A stretch of DNA of 64,000 bases from DATBJG01 sp963790545 (GTDB lineage Bacteria; Acidobacteriota; Vicinamibacteria; Vicinamibacterales; JAMQPK01), in assembly GCA_963790545.1 (NCBI GenBank), contig CAWBPA010000017.1, positions 868,001 through 932,000 on the forward strand. The letters are read 5' to 3'. Position numbers and translations under genes: made by a program. Below are positions 33,696-44,020 of the stretch, one piece after another (the stretch's first letter is position 1; each line of letters begins with the position of its first letter). The notes beneath the pieces are model-generated. The model saw nothing but the letters and a program-made list of their open reading frames with translations, was not told the DNA's origin and did no database searches.

Positions 33696-34825
33696 TCAGT
33701 GAAGGGCAGCCACCGCCGCCCCACCCGGCGACGCGATAAGTCGGTTCAACAGAAACCGCTGTCCGTCGGCGCTGACATCGAACGCATGATATTGCCCGTA
33801 AGGAACCGGAACTCGAATAGTGGCTCCACCGCGCCGACAGCTGAACTCCGCGCCCTGCGCGCTGACGGCCGCAGCCATCAGCGTCCTGTCCGGTGCCAGA
33901 TCGAAGAGCTCTTTGCCATCGCGACGCCATCGAGCCTGGCTTCCGCCTCCCATGGAGACCGCCACTGGCGATCCCGCCCGGGAAACCGCGTCACGTACAC
34001 TTCCGCCTGTCCCGTTTGCGTCGAGCTGTACGCGACCCACTTGCCATCGGGGGAAAAGGCCGCCCAGTTCTCGGCAACCGCAGTCTCCAGGAACGGATAC
34101 GGCTTCCGATCGCCGACAGTGGCAGAACCCAGATGTCGTTGCTCGTGTCGGCGCTTTTCTTCACCACCAGGATAAAGTGGCCATCCGGGGACCGGCTGAG
34201 CGGCCACTTCCCTTCTCCGCCTTCAAGCAGCACCGCTTCAGTCCGCGCTACCCTCGATGGCCATTGACGAAGCTCGAGCCGAACCGGACCGAACGAGGTG
34301 GAAACCACTCGGCGTCCCATCGGGTGACCAGATCAGCCAGTTCTCGTCCGCCCGATCGGACGTGAACCGTGTCCGGCGACCCCGGGCGCCTCATAGAGCC
34401 GAGGTCGTCCGTCCCCTGTGTCGGGTCCAGAATGGCGCCCGCAACCTGTCTGCCGTCCGGGGAGAGCTGGGGACCCCGATGATCAGCAAGGCTGCCGAGC
34501 GCCTCGATGCGTTGCCCGCCCGGTCAACCATACGAGCTGCGATCGCAGGCGGGCGCAGGGTCTGCGCCGACAGACCGGGCCTGGCCACCACGGCCCTCCA
34601 GGCGAAACGCGACGCAAGACACAGCAGGCGGGTGGCCACTCGAATCGACGTCCGCCGACATGCGAGACCCGCGACCATCGCGTCGGACCGCTTCGTGGCG
34701 GCGACTGGCTTGTCATTATCATCAGGAGTGTGCCGGAGTCGGGAGACACTTTCGACCTCTGGGCTTTCCACAGGGCAGGGTCTCGCGCCGCGCTTCGGCC
34801 GGCGCAAGGACCGGTTGTGATGCGG
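33696..34825 (-). pseudogene. Decayed PD40/TolB-like propeller, probably the C-terminal part of a kinase-propeller protein
   Basis: Fragments of a PD40 propeller occur in all three minus frames: ADHRG/LSPDGRQVAG near 34460, LIWSPDGTPSG near 34310, SRSPDGHFILVVKKSADTSN near 34160, SPDGKWVAYSSTQTGQAEVY near 34050, WRRDGKELFDLAPDRTLMAA near 33910 and YHAFDVSADGQRFLLNRLIA near the end. There are at least six frame changes in 1.1 kb, clearly more than in neighbouring genes, and no kinase domain or start upstream. It may be a real remnant, or a region of poor base calls. The final motif DGQRFLLNR is the usual end of acidobacterial kinase-linked propellers. Confidence 0.6.
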
Positions 34826-35510
34826 GACAGGCTGTCACACGCTTTAGCGTGCGCGGGAGACTGTCAGCGAACACTGCACCTGCGGACGCCTGGCTAACCC
34901 ATGCAGTGGCACGGGATACTCGGTCTGGGGGCGGCTCGCGTACACTGATGGGGTGCAGCCAGAACCGCCCGCCTCTGTCTCGACTGTGAGAGGTCCACGA
35001 AGCTGGATGTGCCCTATGTGCGCCTCCGAGTCGTTCGCGTACCTGATTCGGAGGGGTACCGGCTGACGAGCGTCGTCCGCGCAACCGCGCCCGAACCCAA
35101 CCCCGTCCGATGGACCCGCCGAGAAGTCCGGTCGAACGGCAGGACTCGTGCGCACGGTGCCGTGGGCCTGGCGCTCGTGGCAGCCGGCCGCTGGCTCTGG
35201 CGGCTGCGCGCCGACATGGAAGACTCTAAAAAGACGGAAACTGAGTCGCCAACGCGCACGCTAAAGCGTGCGCGCTACGCCGGACGGATTCGTGGACGAT
35301 GGTCAGATCAGCGAGACGATCGCGGATCATGTCCAGCAACGGTCGCGCCAGATTAAAATCTGGCACAGCTCCCGCCGGCGCTTGGCATAGTCGGGGATTC
35401 TCGTGGGTTGTCGCTGATGGCCTCGGCCGGGCCTTCTTGGCGATCAGAATCTGATCAGAGAGCGCCTCGAGCATTCTTGGGATAGAACGAAGCTTCCGCG
35501 GTCACCGAGT
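34826..35510. other. Gene-poor stretch with palindromic repeats
   Basis: No ORF here has recognisable homology. Palindromes include CACGCTTTAGCGTG near 34840, the GTAG repeat at 35253-35278 and GCCAGATTAAAATCTGGC near 35345. A possible remnant CPMCAS motif at about 35008 hints at a small zinc-ribbon gene but cannot be extended. A minus ORF at 35226-35474 ends inside the repeat and is not convincing. Confidence 0.45.
35253..35278 (-). repeat. GTAG-type palindromic repeat
   Basis: On minus: GTAG, CGCGCACGC, TTTA, GCGTGCGCG. The stem is perfect over nine base pairs. The loop-proximal CTTTAG matches several other copies in the window. Confidence 0.7.
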
Positions 35511-35949
35511 TCATCGGCGCGTCGGCCCTCGAAACGATCCGCCCGCACCTTCGCGCCCACGTCCCATATTAGGTATCGTTGGCCCGCGTCCGGTTGTTCG
35601 GTCGTTCATCGAGTCCGGAAAGACCGCCCGCAAGTCCACAATTGGCTCCAGCTGTTGGTTAGCGTGCTGAACTCGGCCTGAACTGGGCCGACTGACGAAA
35701 CCGCGTCGTCGATATGACCGTGAAGTTTGCGATCGACGCATCCAAGTCTTCCTTCAGTCGTTCGAGCTCGTGCGTGTACGTGTGCTTCACCGCATCGAGC
35801 TCGGCATGGGACCGCGCCCGATCCTCCTTTAGCATCCGCCGAGCCCACGATCGGGCCAGCCAGGTGCTCAGCGCCAACACGATCGCTCCTCCGCCGGCGA
35901 GGCTGGTCAAGACCGCCCCGGCAATCGTCCACGCCTGCTCCGGGGTCAT
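35511..35949 (-). CDS. Membrane-anchored coiled-coil protein (frameshifted)
   Basis: Start ATG 35949 gives MTPEQAWTIAGAVLTSLAGG with one TM helix to about residue 28 (GGGAIVLALSTWLARSW). A charged coiled coil follows (DRARSHAELDAVKHTYTHEL, ERLKEDLDASIANF). Beyond about 35700 the continuation changes frame at least twice (RFQ/AEFSTLT, then DLRAVFPDSMNDR). The layout, a TM helix, a short coiled coil and then a helical domain, resembles many uncharacterised single-pass proteins. The exact C-terminus is uncertain. The gene lies next to the poly(A) tract. Confidence 0.5.
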
Positions 35950-36065
35950 CGGCCATCCTCCGCTCGCGCACGTGCCATAGCCTCTATGATGCTGTCCGCC
36001 GCGGCGGTCGCGCAAGCGCAACACGAAGGGAATGAGATAATTCCCACCATGGCACGGGGTGTTTT

Positions 36066-36142
<77 letters not shown>

Positions 36143-36150
36143 AAAAAGGG

Positions 36151-37322
36151 TCAGGGGGTGACATCCCGGTCGTAGTCGACCCCATCGGCCTCAAACCCAA
36201 AGATTCGCAAGAAGTCACGTCGGAACCCGTCAAGGTCGGACAGCTCCATGACGTTCCCTGTTTCAACGGCTTCCCAGCGGCGCCGGACCTCCGCCTGCAC
36301 GTCCTCATGCAGCTCCCAATCATCAACACGCAGACGACCGACCTGGTCGAGTGTCGGCGTGCGTCCGCTGAAGAGATGCGAGAGCGGAACAGTCGGTCGA
36401 TATGCCGAATGCAGTCCTCGTGCACACCCTTCTCCTTCATCACCTTGAAAAGGAGCGCGCCATACAGAGGCACGACCGGGATAGCGGAGCGGGCCTGCGT
36501 GACGACCGCCTTGAGCACGGCCACGCGCGCGTCCCCATGACTTGGTGCCAGCACCGTCCGTAGGGCTGCGGCGGCGCGGTCGAGATCCTCCTTGGCTTTT
36601 CCCAGCGTGCCTTCCCAGTAAATCGGCCAGGTGAGCTCGCTTCCAATGTAGGTGTATGACACCGTCCTGAACCCCGGACCAAGCAGCCCCTGCTCGTTCA
36701 GGAACCTCACCCAGCGTTCCCAATCCTCCCTCCCATCACCTTCACCGTCGCCTGGATCTTATCTTCGGTGGCCGGCGCCAAATCGAGGCTCGTGCACAAT
36801 CCCCTTTTCCACGTTCAACGTTTTGATATAGACCGCCCGACCCACCGGCTTGATGGCGCTGCGGTAGGTCACGCCCGTTAACGGGATCCGTTCGAACCGG
36901 CGCGGCGATGCTGAACACGAGCAGATCGGGGGGGCCCAGATCGGCCCGGATAATGTGGGCAATCTGCGTCTTCGTGGCATCGCTAAACGCGTCCGCGTTG
37001 ACTGAACGAGCGTAAGATCCTGGCCCGCGGCTCTCCGATCGAAGGCGAGATTGTCTTACCAACCAGCGGTTCCGGTGCGATCGGGCGACGGTTCTTTCTC
37101 GAATGACAGGCCGAGCGTGCGGGCTCCACCGCCGAAGGCGGTGACAATGCGAGCAGCCAGCCCATAGCCTCCGGAACCACCGATAACCAGCACGTTGCGA
37201 GGGGCGTTCGCCAGCGGTCCCTGATTCTTCACAAAGGAAATCTGTTCGTCGATCAACGCCGCACAGCCGGTTGGGTGTGCGGTGGTGCAGATGAAGCCCC
37301 GAATGCGAGGTTTGATAATCAT
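36151..37322 (-). CDS. fabV: NADH-dependent trans-2-enoyl-ACP/CoA reductase FabV (frameshifted)
   Basis: FabV catalyses the last step of the fatty acid elongation cycle, reducing trans-2-enoyl-ACP with NADH in the cytosol. It is a triclosan-resistant alternative to FabI. Clear family blocks are MIIKPRIRGFICTTAHPTGC, LVIGGSGGYGLAARIVTAFG (Rossmann), SVNADAFSD, IRADLGPPDLLVFSIAAPVR and TYIGSELTWPIYWEGTLGKA. The active Tyr and Lys of the Y-x8-K motif lie in the last block. AVVTQARSAIPVVPLYGALLF and KEKGVHEDCIRHI follow. The ending is FGFEADGVDYDRDV. The translation moves through at least four frame changes (near 37060, 36900, 36735 and 36400), all without loss of family residues, so sequencing errors are the likely cause. 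The length of about 390 residues is normal. Confidence 0.9.
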
Positions 37323-37382
37323 CAGCGAAGCATTGTAGTGGAATGCGGCAGGCCGCTGACATGGGCAGGAAGATGTGCCTCC

Positions 37383-38642
37383 ATGTCCACCACCGCGTCG
37401 CCGGCCCCGGTCAGTACCCAGTCGGTACTTCCTTCCAAGGGTGTCGCCCTTGCGATCCTCGTCGCAGCGCTCGGCTACTTCGTTGACATCTACGACCTGA
37501 TCCTCTTCAGCATCGTCCGCATCACGAGCCTGCGCAGCATTGGTGTCCCCGAAGACCAGATTCTGAGCCAGGGTGTGCTGCTCCTGAACATGCAGATGGG
37601 CGGCATGCTCATCGGCGGGCTCATCTGGGGTGTGCTGGGCGACAAGCGGGGCCGACTGTCGGTGTTGTTTGGATCGATCGTCATGTACTCGCTGGCCAAT
37701 ATCGCCAACGGTTTTGTCACGAGCGTGCCGCAGTACGCGGTGCTGCGGTTCGTGGCAGGAATCGGTCTGGCCGGCGAGCTTGGTGCCGGGATCACGCTGG
37801 TCAGCGAGATTCTTCCGCCGGCCACGCGCGGGTACGGAACGATGATCGTGGCCACGGTCGGTATCTTCGGCGCCGTTGCTGCGTCGCTCGTTGGCGATGC
37901 GTTCGACTGGCGCGTCGCCTATTTCGTCGGTGGGGCCATGGGGCTCGCACTCCTTGCACTTCGCATTGGTGTCGCCGAGTCGGGAATGTTCGAAGGGATC
38001 AAGCGGCGCGAGGTCGCAAGAGGCAACTTTCTCGGGCTCGTCGCGTCGCCAAAGACCCGGTGGAGTACATGCGCGTCGTACTGGTGGGAATGCCCATCTG
38101 GTACGTCGTGGGCATCCTCGTCACCTTCTCACCGGAATTCGGTCGCGCGATGGGCATGCCAGACATACCCAATCCCGGGCGCGCGGTCATGTTCTGCTAT
38201 ATCGGCCTGGCCATTGGCGACTTCGGCAGCGGGGCGATGAGCCAGCTCATCAAGAGCCGGAACAAAGTCGTTCTCCTGTTTCTCGTCATGACGACGATCT
38301 CAATCGTCCTGTATTTTGCCGTGGCCCATATGGTCGTTACCGACGTTCTACACCGTGTGCGCGATCCTCGGCATTGCGGCGGGCTATTGGGCCGTCTTTG
38401 TGACGATTGCGTCGGAGCAGTTCGGCACGAATATCCGGGCGACGGTGACGACCACAGCCCCGAACTTCGTGCGGGGAGCAGTGGTCATCCTCACGTCGGT
38501 CTTCGAAGCGCTCCGTCCGGCCATGGGCATCCGTGCCAGCGCCATGCTCGTGGGCACGGTGGCGCTCGTCATTGCGTTCGCGTCGCTGCGCGGCCTTGAA
38601 GAAACGTACGGGAAGGACTTGAACTACCTGGAACTCTCCTGA
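37383..38642 (+). CDS. MFS transporter (AAHS/metabolite:H+ symporter-like, frameshifted)
   Basis: Twelve-helix major facilitator of about 420 residues. Helix 1 is LAILVAALGYFVDIYDLILF with acidic residues typical of organic-acid symporters. The loop 2-3 motif is GVLGDKRGRLSVL, and helix 4-5 has FVAGIGLAGELGAGITLVSE. Downstream, across frame breaks near 38060 and 38340, come VLVGMPIWYVVGILVTFSPE, FCYIGLAIGDFGSGAMSQL and GIAAGYWAVFVTIASEQFGT followed by NIRATVTTTAPNFVRG. Only 20-35% of residues look shared with the carrier at 6704 by eye, so they belong to different subfamilies. It leads an operon with an amidohydrolase and an FmdB-type protein. Substrate probably a carboxylate. Confidence 0.82.
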
Positions 38643-38676
38643 GAACCACACGTTCCACAACACCAGGGCCGCTTCC

Positions 38677-39572
38677 ATGAACGATTCGCACTGCCATTTC
38701 TTCTCGCAGCGGTTTTTTGCGGGACTCGGGCGCAGCCTGCCGAACCCTGCTCCGGACGCTCCTGAAGCGGCCGCTCTCGCCCGGCTCGGCTGGGAACCAC
38801 CGGGGACGGCAGACCAGCTTTCCGATCGTTGGCTCACCGAACTCGACACCCATCATGTGGACAGAGCGGCGCTAATCGCCAGCGTGCCTGGCGATGGTGA
38901 ATCAGTGGCGAGAGCGGTGCGGCGTCACCCGACTCGATTCGTTGGCTTCTTTATGGTGGACCCCACAGCTCCGGAGGCCGCCGTTCAGGTTGGAACGGCG
39001 CTCGACCAAGGGGCCTCCAAACGATGTGTCTCTTCCCTGCTCTGCACGGATACGCCCTGGGAGATCCGGCCGTTCGGATGGTGTTCGAGGTTGCCGCGGC
39101 ACGGTCAGGCACCGTGGTGTTCGCCCACTGCGGCGTTTTGTCGATTGGCGCACGCAAGAAGCTTGGTCTGCCGAATTCGTTCGACGCCAGGCTCGGACAA
39201 CCGCTTGACCTCCAGCCCCTGGCTCGAGCCTTTCCGACCGTGCCCATCATCGTCCCTCATTTTGGCGCTGGATTCTTTCGCGAAGCGTTGATGCTGGCGG
39301 ATCTCTGCGGGAATGTGATCCTCGACACTTCAAGCTCGAACGGCTGGATCCGCTACCACGCCGGCCTGACGTTGGCGGCCGTATTCAAACAGGCGATCGC
39401 CGTGGTGGGACCCGAGCGACTCATGTTCGGCAGCGATTCGTCATTTTTCCCGCGCGGATGGGTCACGGAGATTTTCGAGCAGCAGTCGGCGGCCCTCCAG
39501 GAAGCCGGTGCGAGCGCAGCCGTGAGGGATCAGATATTCAGCAAAACCTTCGAGCGGTTGTTCCCCATCTGA
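38677..39572 (+). CDS. Amidohydrolase-2 family metal-dependent hydrolase (frameshifted)
   Basis: TIM-barrel hydrolase of about 298 residues of the amidohydrolase-2/ACMSD-like family. The N-terminal metal motif HCHF is at residues 5-8 of MNDSHCHFFSQRFF. TRFVGFFMVDPTAPEAAV, TVVFAHCGV, VPIIVPHFGAGFFREALML, NVILDTSSSNGWIRYH and the late Asp in LMFGSDSSFFPRGW complete the set of ligands. One frame break occurs near 39020. Family members decarboxylate or hydrolyse cyclic and aromatic acids. Following an organic-acid carrier, a role in the catabolism of the imported acid is likely. It is cytosolic. Confidence 0.83.
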
Positions 39573-39621
39573 ATCGCACACCGCGCTACTATGGAGTCGT
39601 TGCGGTCAGGAGTGAGAGACG

Positions 39622-39889
39622 ATGCCGATCTACGAATACAAGTGCCGTGCGTGTGGCCATCAATTCGAAGAGCTGGTGCGCGATGCGACGACGCCTTCCT
39701 GCCCATTCCTGTCGCAGTTCAGAAGTCGAGCGAACCATTTCGCTCTTCTCCGCCAAGTCGGACGATCGCTCGAAGGCGGCGTTCAAGACCGCCAAGAAGA
39801 AAGCCGCCAAGGCCCAGAAGGAGGCCTCGAGTGAGGAGCTAATGCACTACTACCGGGAACACGACACCAATCCGGAGCACGAACACTGA
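39622..39889 (+). CDS. FmdB-family zinc-ribbon protein (frameshifted)
   Basis: Small protein of about 88 residues. MPIYEYKCRACGHQFEELVR is the standard FmdB/CxxC_CXXC_SSSS opening. The second pair, CPSC, is recovered by removing one extra T at about 39711. The sequence then continues EVERTISLFSAKSDDRSKAA, FKTAKKKAAKAQKEA and a His-rich end DTNPEHEH. Two CxxC pairs form the zinc site. The family is often called regulatory, but the role is not established. It is the last gene of the MFS-amidohydrolase unit, followed by two palindromic repeats. Confidence 0.82.
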
Positions 39890-39943
39890 CGCCGGCTAAA
39901 GCCGGCGCTAGAACAGGTAGCGCGGACCCTTAGGGTCCGCGGG
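39888..39943. repeat. Two adjacent palindromic repeats in inverted orientation
   Basis: The first unit (39888-39911) on minus reads CTAG, CGCCGGC, TTTA, GCCGGCG. The second (39917-39943) on plus reads GTAG, CGCGGACCC, TTA, GGGTCCGCG. They lie between the convergent FmdB and kinase genes and could act as a transcript boundary. Confidence 0.7.
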
Positions 39944-39964
39944 CTGACAGAGAACTGACAAACG

Positions 39965-41605
39965 TCAGTGAACGGTCACGGGACTGCCCGGTTGTTTCGG
40001 AGATGGCTCCACGATCAGGGGCCCGGTCAGTTGCGGCAGATGCTTTTCCCACCAGATCCGAGCCCGCTCCTGATTCCACGCGTTCGAAAACTTGCAGTCA
40101 CAAGCCATCCGGAACAACGCGCCGGCGTCTTGCGGTCTCAGATTGGGGTCTTTCTGAAGGCACGCCAGCACCAGTTCGTCCACCTCGCGAGGAATCGGCA
40201 GTTCGGTTCGCTGCGACGGAGCAACCGGGTGCGACTGGACGTGTTGCATAAGCACCTTCATCGGCGTGTCGCCGTCGAAGACGAGCTGCCCGGTCAGCAG
40301 GAAGTATGCGACGCATCCGAGCGCATACACGTCGGCCCTGCGGTCGACATCGGCGTCGCCCAAAATGGTCTCGGGCGCCATGTACGCCGGAGTGCCCGTC
40401 GGCGTGTGGTCCGTCGTCACCAGAGTCTGCCGCACGTTGGTGGGTCCGCTGTACTTCACGAGGCCAAAATCGAGGACTTTGACGAAGTCGTACTCCAACC
40501 CCATGCGACAGACGTAGATATTCGCCGGCTTGATGTCGCGATGAACCAATCCCCTGGCATGTGCATCCGCCAGGGAATGGCAGACCTGACGCAAGAGGAA
40601 CATTGCGCGGTCGGCCGACACAGGACCAAATTCACGCACGAGCGATTCAATGTCACGGCCTGCCAGCAGCTCCATCACGTAGTAGAAACTACCATCGTCT
40701 GTCAGACCGAAATCGAAGAGGTTGATTGTATGTGGTGAGCTCAGTGCGGCCGTTGTCTGGGCTTCGCGCTCGAATCGACGAAGCATCAGCCTGGCTTCGG
40801 CCTCGCTTTTTGCTCCGAGCAGTTCGGGGCGCACCAGCTTGATGGCTGCACTACGCGCGAGCAGACGATGGTGGGCGCGCCAGACTTCACCCATCCCACC
40901 CTGTCCGAGTCGTTCGACAAGCTGGTAGCTGCCCATCTCGCGCGCTGTGCTGAGCTGCCGCCCGAGACGCTGCAGCACGTGAGAGGGCAATGTCGCCACG
41001 ACCGCGCACACGTAGTTCGGCAGGTAGAGCATGAACGTCTGCGCAAGCGAGGGTACCGCGACACCTCGCAGGTGTGCCAGCCATACGCACAGTGGATCCA
41101 TTGAGGCCGCAACCATGGAGGCCAGCAGCATCTTGCGAGGACTGGAAGGCGCAATCATCGAATAGACGAGGATCGCGATCGTGATCCACGAGAGCTTCAT
41201 CATCTGAGCGGTGGTCGGCGGCGTATTCACCCAGTTATTGAGCATGGCAATGCCGAACGAGCTCAGAACCAGGTAAATCAGCCCGGCCTCCGTCTTGACG
41301 AGCGCGCTGTGACGACTGTAGCGGGCGTACAGAAACATGACGATAGACACCGCAACCCCGATGCCTTCGATGAGATTGGCCTTCCACACCGGATAGAGCA
41401 TGCCACCGGGCAGCTGGGGCAGCACAAACCGATCCAGCACGATGCCGAAGGTCCACAGCCCGGCCCCGACGGCGCTGAAGAGAACAAGACGCTCGACCTG
41501 TTCGGAGAGGAGATCGGTGGGTAGTGTCGTGGATGCTCCGCTGTCCTGGCTTGGCGCGGATGTCGACGCACGACGCGCGACGAGTTTCTTGCGATCCTGG
41601 GTCAT
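39965..41605 (-). CDS. Multi-pass membrane Ser/Thr protein kinase (Hanks type)
   Basis: Intact 546-residue protein. The N-terminal half has about six TM helices (roughly 38-60, 77-96, 106-126, 137-152, 158-177, 187-210). The kinase domain then runs from about 227 to 500. It has the Gly loop GQGGMGEV at 234-241, Lys256 in AIKLV, HRDIKPAN at 355-362, DFG at 379-381, the activation loop GTPAYMAPE, and RRADVYALGCVAYFLLTGQL. All catalytic residues are present. Most bacterial Hanks kinases have one TM helix after the kinase. Here a polytopic sensor-like module precedes it. The start ATG overlaps the stop of the NTT/HEAT transporter gene (ATGA), so the two are coupled. Confidence 0.9.
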   Translation of the reverse strand: MTQDRKKLVARRASTSAPSQDSGASTTLPTDLLSEQVERLVLFSAVGAGLWTFGIVLDRFVLPQLPGGMLYPVWKANLIEGIGVAVSIVMFLYARYSRHSALVKTEAGLIYLVLSSFGIAMLNNWVNTPPTTAQMMKLSWITIAILVYSMIAPSSPRKMLLASMVAASMDPLCVWLAHLRGVAVPSLAQTFMLYLPNYVCAVVATLPSHVLQRLGRQLSTAREMGSYQLVERLGQGGMGEVWRAHHRLLARSAAIKLVRPELLGAKSEAEARLMLRRFEREAQTTAALSSPHTINLFDFGLTDDGSFYYVMELLAGRDIESLVREFGPVSADRAMFLLRQVCHSLADAHARGLVHRDIKPANIYVCRMGLEYDFVKVLDFGLVKYSGPTNVRQTLVTTDHTPTGTPAYMAPETILGDADVDRRADVYALGCVAYFLLTGQLVFDGDTPMKVLMQHVQSHPVAPSQRTELPIPREVDELVLACLQKDPNLRPQDAGALFRMACDCKFSNAWNQERARIWWEKHLPQLTGPLIVEPSPKQPGSPVTVH

Positions 41606-43907
41606 CGTGTTTTCGCACCCTTCGGTTCGATCTCCGAAGTTTCATCTCGATCTCGTCCGGTCTGACGCTTGAGCTCCTCGAGGCTCATCACGATTGACTG
41701 ATTTGACCGCAGCAGATCCGCGAGAATCTCTTCGCGCGGTCGCGTGACACTCGAAGTCGACCGATGATCTTCCAGATACGGCCAGAGCCGCTCCCGGATG
41801 GTCGGTGGCATACGCCCTCCAGATATTCCAGGGCAGTACCCCGCAGATTCTGGTCATCTGTCTGGAGACCCCGGAAGGCGATCTGGAGTGGCTCAGTTGG
41901 CAAGACAAGCGATAACAGCGTAAACACGTGCGCCAGGCTCTGACTCGCCCGATTTTTCACGAACTGGTCGACGAACGACTTATCATCGCCGACGTCAAGG
42001 TTGTCCAGCAAGCGGTGACTGTCCCAGACGGGGCGACCAACCGCTACTTCCCGACGCACCACCTCGAAGACCTTGTCTTTGTCGATTCGCACACGAGGGT
42101 TTTTCTCGAAAATGGCCGCCAGCGAGCGTCCACACTGGTAGCGGACTTCGAATCGCAGGTCTTCGAGACCCAGCAGAAGCCCGTCAGCCGCCCGTTGCGA
42201 CACGCAGACACTGAACACCCGTGCGAGGCGCCTTCGAACCGCGAAATCCTGGTTGGGGTCGATCAACGCGTCTATCAGAGCGCCCACGCGCTCCTCGGCC
42301 ACTTTTCGCAACGCCACCATCGCATCGTCCGCGACGGGATCCCACGCCAGCAGCTCCACCACATACGGCACGAGTGGCGGCGTCAGTCCTTCGTCGTTCC
42401 ACAGAATCTGGCGGATCTTGTCGCGATCGTGCGACCGAAGATCCATGATCTCCTGCAGCTCGGGGTCGAGGCCCGCCCAGCCGGCCTGGCTGGCACGCGG
42501 CCGCGGATGTTCATCCACATCGAGTTTCCGCGCACGCAGTTCGACGCTCGGGCGTGTCGGTCGCAGGGTCCGCAACACCGTCGTTCGCGTGGTCATGTCG
42601 TCCGATTCAGACAAATCGAAATCGACCGCCCGGTTCAAGAGACTATCCTCGAGCGCCTTGATGTAGCCGCGAGTGAGGCGGCTGGAAACCACGACGGCTA
42701 CGACGGAACACACCATGGCCATTCCGAGGATCGCCACATACTGCGAGGCCGGCGACAGCAGCAGCGCCAGGAAGATCGCTCCACCAGCAATGGCCTCGCC
42801 CAGCCGGTCGAAACCCACGTCAATCAGCGATTTCGCCGCACGCTTGTCGCCTGGCGGAATCGGCGTGTAGAACACTTCGTAGCTCGATCGGAAGAGCGAC
42901 CCTCTCAGCACGTATCCCCACCGCGGGCGACCGTCATGCTTTCCAGCCCAGGCGCGATCAGGGCTCCCACGCCTCCTGCGAGGATAGCCATGGACGGCGT
43001 CCCGACGGTGACTCCGAGCCCAAGCCGCTCGAGGACAAGCCGGCTCCAGGAGGTCTGCACGACGAACGTGACCAAGCTGGTGGCTGCGTAGAACACGGCA
43101 AAAAACCGGAGAAGGCTGTCGCCGTTGCCAAACGAGGCCACTGCCTGCACCTTGAACAGGTAGTCGAGCAACCCGGCGCCAATCGTGCCAAGCCCGACGA
43201 GCGCCGCCAGATTGCGGATATACGGAGTCTGACGAAGCACGGGCAGACCCGATCGCACCGGAACCGGCGCAAGATCGGGGGCCATCTCGACCTGTCGCGA
43301 TCGCGTCCGGTACTCTGGATTCGGGCGAGCTGGCCGACCTTCCAGGCGCAAAACACATTGATGACGCAAGAATCGGCAGCATCGCGCCGATGTCGAACAC
43401 GCTTCCCACGCGCTCCGCCAATGCGCCTCCAAGCAGACCGCCAAATGTGCCCGCTCCAGCAATTTGGCCAAATCGCCGTTTTGCCGTCCGCGGGTCGAAT
43501 CGCTCGCTCGCAATGAGCCAGAACCCGGACCCGAGCATCGGGCCAAGCCCGGATATATGAAGGTAGACAATGATGGCTGCAGCGGTGGGCATCGCGTAGA
43601 CGAGTCCCCATTCGGCAAGGAGCAGAATGGCGCTGACCATGAATGCGATGGGAACGAACCTGGCCGGTGACAGTCGTGTGACGATCTTGGCGCTCACACC
43701 GACCATGGCGAACGACACGACTGCCGCCGCGACGACCATGGCGGAGAGCGATGTGACGTCGAGGTGGGCGAGAAAGAGTGCGTCCCGGAGCGCCTTGCCG
43801 CCCACAAACTGTGCCGTGACGGCGGCCGCCGCGAGCATGGCGGCCAGGAAGGCTGGATCCAAACGCGATTTCGAAGGCTCGTCGCGAGATCGTGGGGAAG
43901 ACGTCAT
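41602..43907 (-). CDS. NTT/MFS-like transporter with C-terminal HEAT-like repeats (frameshifted)
   Basis: Large protein of about 770 residues. The N-terminal about 430 residues are a 12-helix transporter resembling the ATP/ADP translocase-like (NTT/Npt) branch: FVGGKALRDALFLAHLDVTS, LHISGLGPMLGSGFWLIASE, RFDPRTAKRRFGQIAGAGTF, RSSYEVFYTPIPPGDKRAAK and SLIDVGFDRLGEAIAGG. A charged linker leads to about 250 residues of HEAT-like helices (LVPYVVELLAWDPVADDAMV, ALRKVAEERVGALIDALIDP, VRRRLARVFSVCVSQRAADG). The end is a short helical tail (EELKRQTGRDRDETSE). Frame breaks occur near 43340, 42915 and 41820. The stop overlaps the kinase start, suggesting that the HEAT domain or transport activity is linked to kinase signalling. 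Confidence 0.82.
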
Positions 43908-44020
43908 CGAACTCCCAGCTGTGATCCTACCATCTGATGCGAACGGGATCGGACCGTCCTTTCGGTGAAGTGCTCTGTTAGAGAATATTGCACCCACCGA
44001 TTAGGGAACGTTGACCCCCA

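Noticed and set aside
38060..38642. Separate small membrane proteins downstream of the second MFS gene
   Set aside because: They are the C-terminal half of the same carrier in shifted frames.
41928..43091. 387-residue plus-strand ORF
   Set aside because: Antisense to the HEAT/transporter gene, rich in Arg and His without any family motif. The minus strand carries the conserved protein.
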